A stretch of 64,000 nucleotides of DNA from assembly GCA_023055425.1 (NCBI GenBank), contig JALGPY010000008.1:11875501-11939500 (forward strand), written 5' to 3'. Within the stretch, counting starts at the first letter, position 1; every line of letters begins with the position of its first letter. The stretch is from Linanthus parryae. Its lineage: Eukaryota > Streptophyta > Magnoliopsida > Ericales > Polemoniaceae. Made by a program: the position numbers and the translations under genes. Under the pieces are notes generated by a model. The model did no database searches and was not told where the DNA came from. It saw only the letters and a list, made by a program, of their open reading frames with translations. This document shows, in pieces, positions 1 to 10,315 of this stretch.

Positions 1-760
1 TCCGATAGCCATGTCTCTACCACTAAGTACAATGGTCCTATGTACACATGAGTTTGAATAGCCATTGCTGAAATACAGGCAATTAAGGGTCGTTTCTCCC
101 ACAAGAGCAACAACAAGAGAAGTATGAACAGAGACCGTGTTGGAATTTGACTTGTAATCAAAGTCAGTAAACAAGGAAAGGTGCAGGTGAGGGTCAAAGT
201 AGCCATATAGACAATTACTTTGACTTGAAGCAAAAAGGCAAGTGTTTCCTTATTGGTTTGATGGTCACACCGCCACACACATGGGTATATTTAAAGGGGC
301 TGCTTTGGGTTTGTAATACACAACACACAGAGGCGAGTTTGAGAGTTGTGATTTTGAGAGTGTTGTGTGTGTCGGGTGAGTTGTTTCGGCTTGCCGCCGT
401 GGCCGTTGTGGCCACGGCGGCGTGCATTGTAATCGGGTTCTCTTCTCAAATAAAATATCTGGTTCTAGCTGTGGATTAGCAAGCGGGTTCGTTACGAATT
501 CGTTAGTGAACCACGTTAAATATCTGTCTCGTTCTTGTTTTTGCTTTCGTCGTTCTTGCTCGAATACCCCCAGATTATAACAAACTGGTAGCAGAGTTCT
601 GAAACAGAAATTCTGTTACAACATACCGCAATAGTCTCCGCAGTCATAAGTCTCATGTATGTATTGGTGAATCTGAGAGCCTAGGTCAAATGCCACATAT
701 TGGGGATGGTTGAACTTTAAGTCTGACACGTGATACCTTATAATAAATACGTTAAACGGG
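1..760 (-). pseudogene. Relic of an F-box/DUF295 gene, C-terminal half, split by an LTR
   Basis: Bases 1-137 and about 640-760 align by eye with the 3' half of the minus-strand F-box/DUF295 loci. They share the antisense of the conserved C-terminal block around the ISGG-x-DMGIY and PNCVYF motifs (compare 9180-9300 and 42100-42210) and the segment around 24211-25000. No usable reading frame remains. The two halves are separated by an LTR-like insertion starting at 138. The closest relatives in the window seem to be the relics at 24.2 and 26.8 kb and the pseudogene at 62.8 kb. The left end is cut by the window edge, so the original length is unknown. Confidence 0.55.
138..623 (+). mobile_element. 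LTR of a Copia-type retrotransposon with adjoining primer-binding-like site
   Basis: A segment starting TGTTGGAATT and ending in ATAACA at 582 has LTR-type TG...CA ends and a TATA-like string (TATATTTAAA) near 286. It is followed at 586 by TGGTAGCAGAG, one change from the plant Copia primer-binding motif TGGTATCAGAG. The sequence stays foreign until ACAACA at 623, after which F-box relic sequence resumes. A weak 5-bp flank match (GACCG before 138, TACCG after 623) fits a target duplication. No internal coding region is left, so this is a solo LTR or a nearly complete internal deletion. The right boundary is the less certain one. Confidence 0.5.
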
Positions 761-763
761 CAG

Positions 764-1380
764 GTTAGGCCCGTTTATAAACATGTTGAAGCATGAATGA
801 GCCCAACACGCCCATCCTGTTTAATAGGTCAATACAAAGCCGAACCACCCATTTCGCCCAAACTACTATTAAATAAACACATTTATGTTGCTCACCAACA
901 CTATAGATTTTATTCATGACTTGGTATAGCAGTAAAGCTCATCGCATGCAATTGATGTGATCATAATATATCTCCACCTGATATCATGACAGGCCACAAA
1001 ACTGAACTGCTAATACATTTAAGTTATTAATTTAATTATAAGAGTGCAATTCAAATTGCGCTTAAAGTTGCTAGCTAAAGTGGTAGCTCAATGGTAGAGC
1101 ATTGGAAGCTCATGCATGAAGTAACCCGATTGACGAAAAAAACAATTTCTCAAAAAAAAAATAGCTTAAAGTGACAACTTAAACTCATTTATCAAGCTCA
1201 ATAAGCCCGAACGTGAATTAATTTATATGAATTCGGGCTTGGGCGGCGGGCTCACTATGCTCCTTACTTGGGCCGGGCTGGATTGGGCAGTCTCAACTAA
1301 ACTCGGGCTTGGACTTGGGCTTGGGCTTGGGCTTGGGCAGGGGTGTCAACCTGTCGAGCCCGCTCAAGTTGCAGTCTAGT
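764..1380. other. Non-coding, GGGCTT-rich stretch, probably a decayed DNA transposon
   Basis: No gene is visible. The segment begins with a foldback around GGGCAGGTTAGGCCCG, contains a SINE, and ends in a GGGCTT/TTGGGC-rich tract: four TTGGGC units at 1315-1338 followed by GGGGTGTCAACCTG. GGGC-rich arms with a GGGTGTCAA-like end recall non-autonomous hAT elements, but I could not find a matching opposite end or a target duplication. Confidence 0.3.
1069..1163 (+). mobile_element. tRNA-derived SINE
   Basis: The element contains a pol III box A-like motif (GGTAGCTCAATGGTAGAGC at 1082-1100) and a degraded box B, and ends in a run of A. It is flanked by a perfect 9-bp duplication GCTTAAAGT (1060-1068 and 1164-1172). 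Its tail (ACAATTTCTC followed by A10) matches the tail of the minus-strand SINE at 11423-11524, so the two belong to one family. SINEs are non-coding and are mobilised by LINE machinery. Confidence 0.75.
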
Positions 1381-1399
1381 CATAGGGGTATCTCTATAA

Positions 1400-1723
1400 G
1401 GGCATCTCCAATAGCTCATGCAAAAGTCACTTTTATGCAAAATATAAAGAAAATGAAGAAAAAATGAGCTCCAACAGACGATGCATATTCCCATGCATTT
1501 TGCAGAACATGCATCTTCCTCTCCATTAATAGCTAAGAAAAATGTAGGGATGTAAAATTTTGTGTCTATCTCTCTCCTCTCATGCATCCTTAATATGTAA
1601 TATTTTAACCTCTCATTACTAGAAAATTTATAAATTGCATTTTACTGCTGGAGCAAAACTACAAATGCATGTTATGCAAAATTTAAAACATGCAAAAAAT
1701 ACATAATACTATTGGAGATGCCC
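1400..1723. mobile_element. Tourist-like MITE (PIF/Harbinger type)
   Basis: Perfect 15-bp terminal inverted repeats GGGCATCTCCAATAG / CTATTGGAGATGCCC are flanked by the trinucleotide duplication TAA (1397-1399 and 1724-1726), the signature of PIF/Harbinger insertions. The paralogous promoter at about 3838-3870 reads through the same flanks without the element. It is non-coding and lies about 130 bp upstream of the F-box gene at 1855, so it could influence that promoter. Confidence 0.88.
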
Positions 1724-1771
1724 TAACAATTTAACAAAGACGTGGTCTTTTTATGATAGTCACGGTGCACA

Positions 1772-1800
1772 AGGTGGGCTCTCTGCAATTTAAACGGGTG
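1772..1800 (+). promoter_or_regulatory. Conserved proximal promoter block of the plus-strand F-box pair
   Basis: The string GTGGGCTCTCT-x-CAATTTAAA is conserved between the two paralogues (here and at about 3898-3920). It lies 60-80 bp upstream of the first gene's start codon. The TTTAAA core could act as a weak TATA element. The role is inferred from position and conservation only. Confidence 0.3.
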
Positions 1801-1854
1801 GCTCACTACTAAAACAAGCACAGAGTTTAGGGTTTTCGGTCCTCCTTAATCATC

Positions 1855-3039
1855 ATGAAAACCAAGGGTTTTCCACAATCATCATCAAAGAAGATCAAGA
1901 GCTTAATCGACTCAGGGTTTGTGATGATGGGTGATTGGGCTGATCTTCCACTTGATCTCTTGGCTTTGATCGCAAAACGAATAGATTTGTATGAAGATTT
2001 TGTGGCTTTTGGTGGCGTTTGCCCGTCGTGGAGATCTGTAGCCGTTAAAGAAAACTTCAATCCCTCCGCGGTGATTCCATGGCTTATGCTTCCAGAAGTA
2101 AAATCCGTAAAACAAGAAGGCAGCAGAAATCTTGTTCAAGGATTCGTTAGTCTGACAAAGGTTGGTATGGTTCGCAAAGTGGAGTTCCCCGAAGCAAGAG
2201 GGAGGCGTTTTATTAGCTCATCAGTGGGTTGGTTAATAACCACCATTGATGGAGCAGATGAGATGGAATTGCTGCACCCTCTTACTGGGGTCCGCATTCC
2301 TCTTCCTCACCCGCGAACATGCAAAGACTACAAAAAGGAGATGCCGGTGCACAAAGCAGTGTTATCGGCCAGTCCTTCCGTAACTAAGGACTATGCCCTA
2401 ATGGTCCTTCTCGGACTTTATAGTGTTGGCTTTTGGAAACCCGCAAACAATATCTGGACGGTGATTGAACCACATCCCTCTTGCTGCATTGATGATGTGG
2501 TCTACTACAAGGATCAATTTTATGCGATGAATAACATAGGACACCTTCTTTGCAATCTGAATTCCGGAACATTACAGATTGTTGGAGAAATTCCTTCATA
2601 CGCTATAGCAGCAGGTAATGAAAAATACAAGTTGGTTGACGGTGGCAGCGAGTTACTAGTTGTTTCTACAACGAGAAAGACTTCATCTGTTCTAGGGCTT
2701 GGTGATAACTACTGCTACAACGAAACTGATACGCGTTTCAGAGTATTTAAGTTTGATACGACAAACGTGAAACCGTATCATGGGCAAGAGATTAGTGATT
2801 TTGGAGGACGATCGATTTTTGTGGATTGCACAGCAGGTACAGTTGTTGCTGCTTCTGATGCTGCTGGAACCAAACCCAATTGCATTTATTTTGGGGATTG
2901 CTTCGTAAATCGTCGATATGTTAAAATCAATCCGAGTAGTGTCAAGAAGAACACGGGGATCTACAGATGGGGATGTCGAACAAAAATACATTCACTTGAT
3001 TATGATACGCCGCCTATTTGGGTCATCCCTTCATTCTAA
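1855..3039 (+). CDS. F-box/DUF295 (KIB1-4 beta-propeller) protein, intact
   Basis: A 394-residue single-exon protein. An F-box starts at about residue 25 (MGDWADLPLDLLALIAKRI) and runs to the WRSVAVKENF motif near residue 64. F-boxes bind the SKP1/ASK adaptor of SCF ubiquitin ligases. The rest is the DUF295 domain, with the family landmarks SVGWLITT, LLHPLTGVRIPLP, LSASPSVTKDY, FWKPANNIWTVIEP, VVYYKDQFYA and the terminal PPIWVIPSF. The target protein is unknown. The ATG at 1855 gives a 24-residue extension that the paralogue at 4085 lacks; the ATG at 1927 (370 residues) matches the paralogue's start and could be the true one. I see no frameshift or internal stop. A MITE sits just upstream. 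Confidence 0.88.
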   Translation: MKTKGFPQSSSKKIKSLIDSGFVMMGDWADLPLDLLALIAKRIDLYEDFVAFGGVCPSWRSVAVKENFNPSAVIPWLMLPEVKSVKQEGSRNLVQGFVSLTKVGMVRKVEFPEARGRRFISSSVGWLITTIDGADEMELLHPLTGVRIPLPHPRTCKDYKKEMPVHKAVLSASPSVTKDYALMVLLGLYSVGFWKPANNIWTVIEPHPSCCIDDVVYYKDQFYAMNNIGHLLCNLNSGTLQIVGEIPSYAIAAGNEKYKLVDGGSELLVVSTTRKTSSVLGLGDNYCYNETDTRFRVFKFDTTNVKPYHGQEISDFGGRSIFVDCTAGTVVAASDAAGTKPNCIYFGDCFVNRRYVKINPSSVKKNTGIYRWGCRTKIHSLDYDTPPIWVIPSF

Positions 3040-4084
3040 ATCGTATTCTCACCTCGTCATCATTGTTTTTTTTTTATGGTTTACTGATTTGATGGTCATC
3101 AATAGCTGCAGCAGATCAGCAGTGGGCACGAGGAATTGATTGAAGTTTGCTCGACTCTTTTGTGAACGTGTTATCTCATAAGAAAAACTAATATGTTTTG
3201 TTAGGTGTTCATCACACATTTATTTTAGTTATGTGTTTTCTAATATAAGTGATTGTCGGTGTTATGATTTATAAATTTTAAATTGATGCATTGCAGAGAA
3301 AAATTACGTATTCTTTGATTCAATGTGATTGTTCGTGTTCTTAGTTCGTACCAGAATATAAAGATTGACAATTTCCAAAATTTTCCTGAGAGGTCATGAG
3401 AAATTAATTCACAGGATGTAAGAAGTGACAGATCATTGAAATTGTCCCCAACTGGTATAGTGTCCCTAATGGGTGTACTCGTACCCGCATCAGTGATGGT
3501 GGTGAAACTGGAATTATTTGCTGGACATGGGGTTGCCAGTTTCTGGATTGTGTGGTGGTGAATGTGGCGGTTGCGGTGGTGAATGTGGTGTTGGCATTGT
3601 TCATATATATGAGGTAATGAACAATTTTGCCCTTTTTTTTTGAAATTGAATGTATGGGAATGCATTAAATAATTAAGCATTTTATTTTATCGGACAAACT
3701 TTTTAATGGTCGGTCAGTTGCAATCTAGATGTGCAAAGAACTAGATTATTTGAAGTCAACCTTTAACAAGCAAAGCAAAACTTGACTGACAAAACGCAAG
3801 TTGGATTAGCAGATAGATTTCTCCAATTATGATAGTCACAGGGGTCTCTCTATAATAACTTGACAAAGACGTGGTTTTTTATGATTCAGTGAACAATGTG
3901 GGCTCTCTACAATTTAAAGGGGTGACTTTTTACTCAAACAAGCAGAGAGTACTTTAGGGTTTATGGCGTGCCTTAAATTTAGTCGCGAAACGAATAATCA
4001 TCAAAGAAGAGCTTCAAAGAAGAGCTTAACTGTTATTCAAAAAAAAAAAAAAAAAGAAGAGCTTAACTGCTTTTAGGGTTTCTG
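3040..4084. other. Intergenic region between the plus-strand paralogues
   Basis: There is no gene. Bases 3040-3330 resemble the 3' flank of the downstream paralogue (5193-5510), and 3720-4080 resemble the upstream flank of the first gene, so the duplication included both flanks. A run of 16 A near 4039 is bounded by two copies of GAAGAGCTTAACTG, a small slippage-type duplication in the 5' leader of the next locus. Confidence 0.6.
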
Positions 4085-5192
4085 ATGGGTGATTGGCCTG
4101 ATCTTCCACTTGATCTTTTGACTTTGATCGCGAAACAAATAAATTTGTATGAAGATTTCGTGGCTTTTGGTGGTGTTTGCCCGTCGTGTAGATCTGTAGC
4201 CTTTAATGAAAACTTCAATCCTTCCGTGGTGATTCCATGGCTTATGCTTCCAGAAGAAGAATCTGGAATTTCATGGCTTATGCTTCCAGAAGAAGAATCC
4301 CAAAAAAAAGAATCCAGCAATAATCTTGTTCAAGGATTCATTAGTCTGACAAAGGTTGGTATGGTTCGCAAAGTGGAGTTCCCCGAAGCAAGAGGGAGGC
4401 GTTTTATAAGCTCTTCAATGGGTTGGTTAATAACCACCATTGACAGAGTCGATAAGATGGTATTGCTTCACCCTCTTACTCGGGCTCGCATCCCTCTTCC
4501 TCACCCACGAACATGCAAATGCTACAAAAAAGAGATGCTAGTGCACAAAGCAGTGTTATCGGCCAGTCCTTCCGTAACTGAGGACTATGTCCTAATGGCC
4601 CTTCTCGGACCTTATAATGTTGATTGAAACACATCCCTCTTGCTGGATTAATGATGTGGTTTACTACAAGGATCAATTTTATGCGATTAATCACCAAGGA
4701 CACCTTCTTCTTTGCAATCTGAATTCCGGAACATTACAGATTATCGGACAACTTCCTCCTTATGCTATAGCAGCATGTAATGGAAAAGCCTACTTGGTTG
4801 ACAGTTGTAGCGAGTTACTAGTTGTTTCTACAACCAGAAATACTTTTACAAGGATTCGTGATAACTACTACTCCTACAACATTGATACGGGTTTCAGAGT
4901 ATTTAAGTTTGATACGACAAACTCGAAACCATATCACGGGCAAGAGATTAGTGATTTTGGAGGACGATCGATATTTGTAGATCGTACGGCTGCTACTGTG
5001 GTTGCTGCTTCTGATGCTGCTGGAACCAAACCCAATTGCATTTATTTTGCTGACTGCTTCGTAAATCGATATGTTACGATCAATCCGAGCGGTGAGAAGA
5101 AGAACAGAGGAAACTACAGATGGGAATATGGAGCAAAAATACGTTCACTTGATCATGACATCCGGCCTATTTGGGTCATCCCTTCATTCTAA
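4085..5192 (+). pseudogene. F-box/DUF295 pseudogene, 35-bp deletion at the FWKP motif
   Basis: A close tandem paralogue of the gene at 1855. It starts MGDWPDLPLDLL at 4085 and has a normal F-box. Near 4620 the 35 bp encoding the conserved FWKP...IWTV block are missing compared with the paralogue. This shifts the frame and gives a TGA at 4625-4627, truncating the product at about 180 residues. The rest of DUF295 resumes in another frame and runs open to the usual PIWVIPSF end at 5192. A separate 36-bp in-frame tandem duplication near 4236-4300 repeats the WLMLPEEES segment. A truncated F-box protein could still be made, but the propeller would be incomplete. Confidence 0.85.
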
Positions 5193-5512
5193 ATCGTATT
5201 CCCATCTCGTCATCACTGTTTTTTAATGATTTACTGATCTTTTGGTTATCAATAAGCTATTGCAGATCACCGATGGGCATGAGGAATTGATTGAAGTTTG
5301 GTCGAATCTTTTGTGCGCGTATTCGTTCTGTCATAAGAAAAAATAGTATGTTTTTTTGAAGAAAAAGGAAAAATTACTATGTTTAGTTAGCTATTCATCA
5401 CACATTTATTTTAGTTATGTGTTTTTCATAAGAGTGATTGCCGGCCGGTGTTATGATTTATAAAACTTTAAATTGATTCATTGCAGAGAAATGATTACGT
5501 ATTCTCTGATTT

Positions 5513-5922
5513 TTTTTTAACTGAAACTGTAGTATATTTTTATGAAACGAGAACCATCACGGTCCAAACCAACAGATCAACAGAGATCTGATAAAAGAAC
5601 AGAGAGAAGTTAGGAGAACTCTTAGCTAAATTGTGAGCACAAGAGTGCCAATTTCTGGAAATAATTACAAGATTCAAAATCTTTGGCAATAAACTGGGTC
5701 TTCAGTGATAGAGCCAATCTTCCCCATAATTGAAGCCCTGTGATCCTTCAAATAGTTTATTACTAGTTCATAGTCTGAGTAAAATGCCAATGATCTTCAC
5801 ACCCATATCTCTGCTCCATAACAATGCCTCTCTCACATCCATAGCTTCAAGGAATGTAGCATCCATAATTCGTGTGAAAGGATTTTGAAATCTTTTAATT
5901 AATCTACCTTCAATACTCCTCA
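5513..5922 (-). mobile_element. 5'-truncated LINE, RNase H-end fragment with poly(A) tail
   Basis: Read on the minus strand this is the C-terminal end of a LINE ORF2. An RNase H (RVT_3-like) segment contains REALLWSRDMGV and then DYELVINYLKDHRAS in another frame, followed by the usual NWHSCAHNLAK-type ending. A run of T at 5513-5521 on the plus strand is the poly(A) tail. Stops and frame changes make it dead. It inserted downstream of the F-box pseudogene. Its 5' end abuts a Copia LTR at 5923. Confidence 0.65.
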
Positions 5923-6800
5923 TGTTGGGTCGGAGCCCTGGTTCATGGGCTACCCGTTTTATGAATCGACCCGGTTCATGTTTTGCTATGATCTGAAAAA
6001 GGAGACATGATTCGTGGAGTAAATGCTTGGGCCAGTAACTTGTAGAAGATGGTTGCTCTTTCAATAACGGAAGCTGAGTATATTGCTATCACAAAAGCTG
6101 CAGAGGAGATGGTATGGTTGCAGAGGTTTTTAGGAGAGTTGGGAAAGATACAGGAGAATGACACGCTTCACAGTGACAGTCATAGTGCTATTTTTCTTCT
6201 TAAAAATCCAGTGTTTCATTCTAAGACCAAACATATTGAGAAAAAGTATCATTTCATCCGTGACTTAGTCGATGATGGTCAGGTATAGCTTGAGAAGATT
6301 TGTGGGACTGAGAACCCATCATACATGTTCACAAAGGTTGTTACGGTTAAGAAACTGAAGCTTTTCTTGAAGAAGATGAATTGAGTTGCAGGGATGGAGC
6401 TTGATTATGTTAGGGGATGTGGTTCTGGTACATGATGTTGAACCAGTCTCCAAGTGGGAGAATTGTTGGGTTGGAGCCCTGGTTCATGGGCTACCCGCTA
6501 TATGAATCGACCCGGTTCATGTTTTGCCGCGACCCAAAAAAGGAGACATGACTTGTGGAGCGAAGGCTTGGGCCGGCGTAGTGATCACGAACATGTCTCG
6601 CCCGATTTCACAGCATTTGGGTGTCCCGTTTGCGTGATCTTCTTCTTCTTCATGTTGCTAGAAAATAGACGTTGGAGGGACTCTAGCACAATCCTCGGCG
6701 TTGATATTCATAGATACGTGGATAGCATTCTACGTGGAGTGATCTATCAGACAAACAAAGTACACAACATTTCTACCCTTACCACGTTATGATGGCCTGT
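5923..6800 (+). mobile_element. Internally deleted Copia retrotransposon: partial 5' LTR, RNase H end, PPT and 3' LTR start
   Basis: A partial LTR at 5923-6034 (TGTTGGGTCGGAGCCC...) is repeated from 6464 (TGTTGGGTTGGAGCCC...). Between them, 6049-6384 encodes the end of a Copia pol polyprotein: the RNase H motif VALSITEAEYIA, then HSDSHSAIFLLKNP and SKTKHIEKKYHFIRD, with one stop at 6286-6288 before the terminal segment. The polypurine tract CAAGTGGGAGAAT lies directly before the second LTR. The deletion runs from inside the 5' LTR into pol, so the element cannot move by itself. The 3' end of the second LTR is not determined; 6800 is approximate. Confidence 0.75.
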
Positions 6801-7169
6801 CCTGCGATTCATGAAGGGTCTTGAACGAAATCAATTTATTGTTTTTTCGCTGCGTAATTCATATCAAAACCTTACAAAGAGAACGGGGGTGGAAGAATAA
6901 AGAAATAGAGATAGATGGAGAGATCAAAAGAGAGAGATGGAGCGATCGAACCCATACCAGTGAAGGAGAAACCCACCACCACCATGCCACCACCACCACC
7001 GCAGGAAGGAGGGAGGACATGAGATCGGAGAAAGAACATGGTGAGGGAGGGAGGAGGACGGGATCGGAGATAGAAATAAAAGAGAGAGAAAGGGGGCGCC
7101 GCACAAGTAGGTGGAGAGAGTGGGGAGGTTATTTATAACATAGGGTTTTGGCTTGAACGGGCCCAAATT

Positions 7170-7474
7170 TAATCTCAAATAAACATTAGATTAACGGTGG
7201 TTTTGCAGACAAGTGCCTTTAATGTAAACGGTGCAAAGCACAAAAGCGCCGTTAATGTTAAACTGCCATCTTCTTTTCCAGAAATGGCGCCACCTATGAA
7301 CCGCGATTAAAATTAACGGCGAATCATTGTAAACCGCCCTTTTCATTAATAAAAACGGCGTTTGTTTATACCGCCGTTAGATTTAACGACATTATGTGAA
7401 AAAACGCCCTTTCTATTTTTATAAACGACGGTTGTTATTTACAAGCGCTGTTTCAGAGCCTTTTTCTAGTAATG
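7170..7474. mobile_element. CACTA transposon end with subterminal repeats
   Basis: The segment ends TTTTTCTAGTAATG at 7474, the reverse complement of CATTACTAGAAAAA, close to the plant CACTA terminus CACTACTAGAAAAA. About ten short motifs of the AACGGCG / CCGCCGTT type in both orientations occupy 7190-7460, as expected for CACTA subterminal repeats that bind the transposase. The sequence after 7474 continues a LINE-derived block known from 25.4 and 28.0 kb, so the right boundary is well placed. I could not find the left terminus. The purine-rich stretch 6800-7170 may be the rest of the element and holds no recognisable gene. Confidence 0.6.
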
Positions 7475-8250
7475 AGCTTCAAAGTTCCAATTCTAACATC
7501 CCTCAAATCAAAACAAAGTCTGCAACTTCAAACTGAAAGTTGAAGGTTCTTGAAGAGTAAGAGTAACACGCTTCAACTGCTAACTAAATAACAGATTCCT
7601 GCAGAGAGTGGGTTCGATTGGATTTGGATCACGAAAATGCTTGATCAAGTAACTATGTTACTATCAAGTTTGCTTACATTGTGTGAAGGGTGTTACAGAA
7701 TTCTCATCAGACTGCCCCAAATGTGAAAAAGGCCAGACTAACACACCGCATTTTTGTGGGATAGTGAAGGAGTTGATATTTTTTATGGAAAATGTCCGTC
7801 ATACAACTCATTATGAGCTTAAAGAACTGATGAATTTACAAGAGTAGATCAAAGTGAAGGCTAAAAGCAGCAAAGAGACAGGGAAATTTGTCTTGGAGTG
7901 ATTGCTTCATGGCCCTGGTTTAATGGTTGTGGCAACGCATAATAAATGAAATAACATTTAAGAACCATATTGGGAGTTAGAGAATTATTTGTTCCCGAAC
8001 ACCACATTCTATTAGAACTTACTTTCTTTGTCCAACTGCAGGTAGAAGACTCAAGCTCAACACTAACGGAAGTGATAGGAAGGACTCACAAGCGAGAGAT
8101 TATCACGGATTAGGGGCGCAGAGAACTGAAGTCAAAACAAATGCTCAAGAAATTGTGAGTATCCTCACCAAAGAGCAACTCCAGAACAACCACCTAAAAT
8201 GAATCATTGGAGGCGTAAAAGAGCTATTTGAGATTTTTCAGGGCCAGATT
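7475..8250 (+). pseudogene. LINE ORF2 relic: zinc-binding (zf-RVT) and RNase H region
   Basis: The decayed plus-strand sequence includes a zf-RVT-like zinc motif (CPKCEKGQTNTPHFC, about 7710-7755) and, 330 bp on, an RNase H-like LKLNTNGS motif (about 8050). This is the usual order in plant LINE ORF2. Several stops interrupt it. Two better-preserved copies lie at 25.2-26.4 kb and 27.9-28.85 kb, so it was duplicated together with flanking F-box loci. Confidence 0.6.
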
Positions 8251-9087
8251 CATCATGTCTACAGAGTTAGATCCTAGTTGTCTGACACAGACACCTTACG
8301 GGCTATGTTGCACGGGTGCTTCTTGGGTGCTTTGTGGATAAGGCATGGTCACTTTGAAAGTTTAAGTTGAGAGTCTAAAATACTTCTACAATGTAACCCA
8401 AAAAAAATGCATATCAGCATATATGAACATTTCTTATCCTCAGATAATATTTGTTGATGTAGTTGGATTAGTATTATTTTTGTTTTTATAGTAGTATAAT
8501 GCTATCACTAATAATATAAAACAAATATATAAATAAAGTCGTCACACTCCTGCCGCACCCTTGAATTTTAGGAATTTGCCGCACCTGCACCAAGTTCCAG
8601 TTATCTGCACCCGCACCTGTGCTACATAGCTTACGGGTCCAGAAAATCAGAGCCAGCAAATGAATGAATGATCATTCATCAGAAGCACACTGTCTCAGAA
8701 GAACCTCTCTCTTCTACAGTTCTTATCTATCAACAGGTTAGGTCTCCTGGTAATGTAAGTATGCTTTGCTAGTAAAACGCAGTGGGAAGTTTGTTTAGCA
8801 ACCCGTTTCTAGACTAAAGTTGCCTCACTGCTAAGCACTTGCTGGATGAATTCAACTAAGTCTTGAGGACTAAACATTGATGCTCAGGCTATATTCTAAA
8901 ATGATGATGGTATGATGCAAATCAAAGTGCAATAAAACTTGCATATATAAATAGCAAAACCAAGTTTTATATAAGTTACCAATCGTATGAAATCAACAAA
9001 CTGATCATAAATTTATAGGCAAGAAGAGAAAAAGATCAAAACATAAAATGAATCCAAACAAGCCTGGATAATACTAGTTATACTAAA
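8250..9087. other. 3' flank of the minus-strand F-box gene; contains a native MULE target site
   Basis: No gene is visible. Bases 8650-8880 are a conserved 3' flank shared with 28890-28992 plus 41617-41720, and more weakly with 44540-44960. At 8755-8763 the sequence GTAAGTATG represents the unoccupied form of the site where the large MULE inserted at 28.99 kb. Confidence 0.6.
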
Positions 9088-10071
9088 TTAGAAAGACGGG
9101 AAGACCCAAATGGGTGGGCAATAGTTACTAAGCGGCGTACCGACTCCTGGGAGAGGCTCAACTGTCTGAGTTTCCAAGTCGTAGATCCCCGTGTCTCTAC
9201 CACCAATTACATTGACATTTTCCTTACTCGAATATCCATCAGCATAATCATCTGTAAAATAGACGCAATTTGGCTTGATTCCAGCACTTGCAACGACCGC
9301 CTTAGCTGCACTATGACCCACAAAGATAGCCGCCCCTTGTAAATCATAAATCCTCTCCCACTTATTCATGTATGTGGAAACCAACTTGTATATACTGAAA
9401 GAACGAGTATAGTAGCTCTCAGAACCATCATCACCGAAATCACGCTCCCTACTAACAACTAGCAAATCACCGCCCGGGGATTCAACCAAGTAGGCATTGT
9501 CCATCCCGAAGTCTTTTGCGTACACAATCTCAACCGCGGCGTCACCACCGGAATTCGAATCACCACCGAGGATTAATTTTTTAAATCCTTTGTTGATTGC
9601 AAAAAACTGGTCCTTATAGTAGATGACATCAAGGCAGACAACTGGTTGACACGGTTGAACCAGAGTCCAGGTTTTGTCGCCGGGTTTCCAGAAGGCAGCG
9701 AGGCAACTACGGCCGAGGATGACCATTAGTATATAGTATTTGTTCACTGAAGGGCTAGCCGATAACGCTGCTCGGCGTATCAGTTGATTCTTTGGCTCCA
9801 TCTCAACATCAACTTCTTTGTAGTAAGGGAGAGGTATTCGGACCCGCGTAATAGGATGAAGCAATTCGGAGTAACCGTTATCGTCGACGGTTATTAACCA
9901 ATCCAGTGACCCAATACAATGCTTACCTTTGGCTTCTGGCAGCTCTACTCTCTGAACTATACCGCCCTCCGACAGGCTACAAAACCCACGAATTTCGCTA
10001 CCGCCTTCATCCTCTGCGAGCATTAGCCATGGAATCTGAAACGAAGAAGGGGAGTGACTGGAATTTCCCAT
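9088..10071 (-). CDS. DUF295 protein lacking its F-box
   Basis: An open 327-residue frame from the ATG at 10071 to the stop at 9088. It starts MGNSSHSPSSFQIPWLMLAEDE, that is, exactly where the propeller part of its relatives begins. It carries all DUF295 landmarks (SLDWLITV, LLHPITRVRIPLP, LSASPSVNKYY, FWKPGDKTWTLV, VIYYKDQFFAIN) and ends PPIWVFPSF. The F-box codons are absent from the DNA upstream. The equivalent of the family's normal start is changed from ATG to CTG near 10117 and followed by a frameshift. The stub at 16959-17145 shows the same F-box deletion, so the loss is older than the local duplication. The product could not dock SKP1 by a canonical F-box. It may be a pseudogene or a stand-alone propeller. 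Confidence 0.7.
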   Translation of the reverse strand: MGNSSHSPSSFQIPWLMLAEDEGGSEIRGFCSLSEGGIVQRVELPEAKGKHCIGSLDWLITVDDNGYSELLHPITRVRIPLPYYKEVDVEMEPKNQLIRRAALSASPSVNKYYILMVILGRSCLAAFWKPGDKTWTLVQPCQPVVCLDVIYYKDQFFAINKGFKKLILGGDSNSGGDAAVEIVYAKDFGMDNAYLVESPGGDLLVVSRERDFGDDGSESYYTRSFSIYKLVSTYMNKWERIYDLQGAAIFVGHSAAKAVVASAGIKPNCVYFTDDYADGYSSKENVNVIGGRDTGIYDLETQTVEPLPGVGTPLSNYCPPIWVFPSF

Positions 10072-10315
10072 GAGATATGGTGAGGGTTGAGAGCAGTTTT
10101 TTTATCGGAAAACAGTTTACGGCGGGAGCAGTCTCACAAGCTCTCACCCTAAAACCCTTTCCGGGCCCAAAGAAACGAACTCTTAAAAGTTAAACCCCCT
10201 GCGGCTAACTTCCAATTTATTGCGAATCGTCCCCCAAAACTTCAGTACATCAGATAAGTACCTTGTCTTTTCTGAAGTATTACAAATAGACCTCCTTGAC
10301 TAGTTTTAGTTGAAG

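Noticed and set aside
1082..1163. Genuine tRNA gene
   Set aside because: Box A and B are tRNA-like, but the acceptor stem and anticodon arm do not form. The A tail and target duplication indicate a SINE. The same applies to 11423, 15570 and 58205.
1297..1587. Open frame over the TTGGGC repeat
   Set aside because: Compositional: it crosses a hexamer repeat and a MITE terminus, with no domain.
6821..7178. Overlapping open frames on both strands in a purine-rich tract
   Set aside because: Low-complexity GAGAGA/CACCAC sequence opens several frames at once; no family resemblance.
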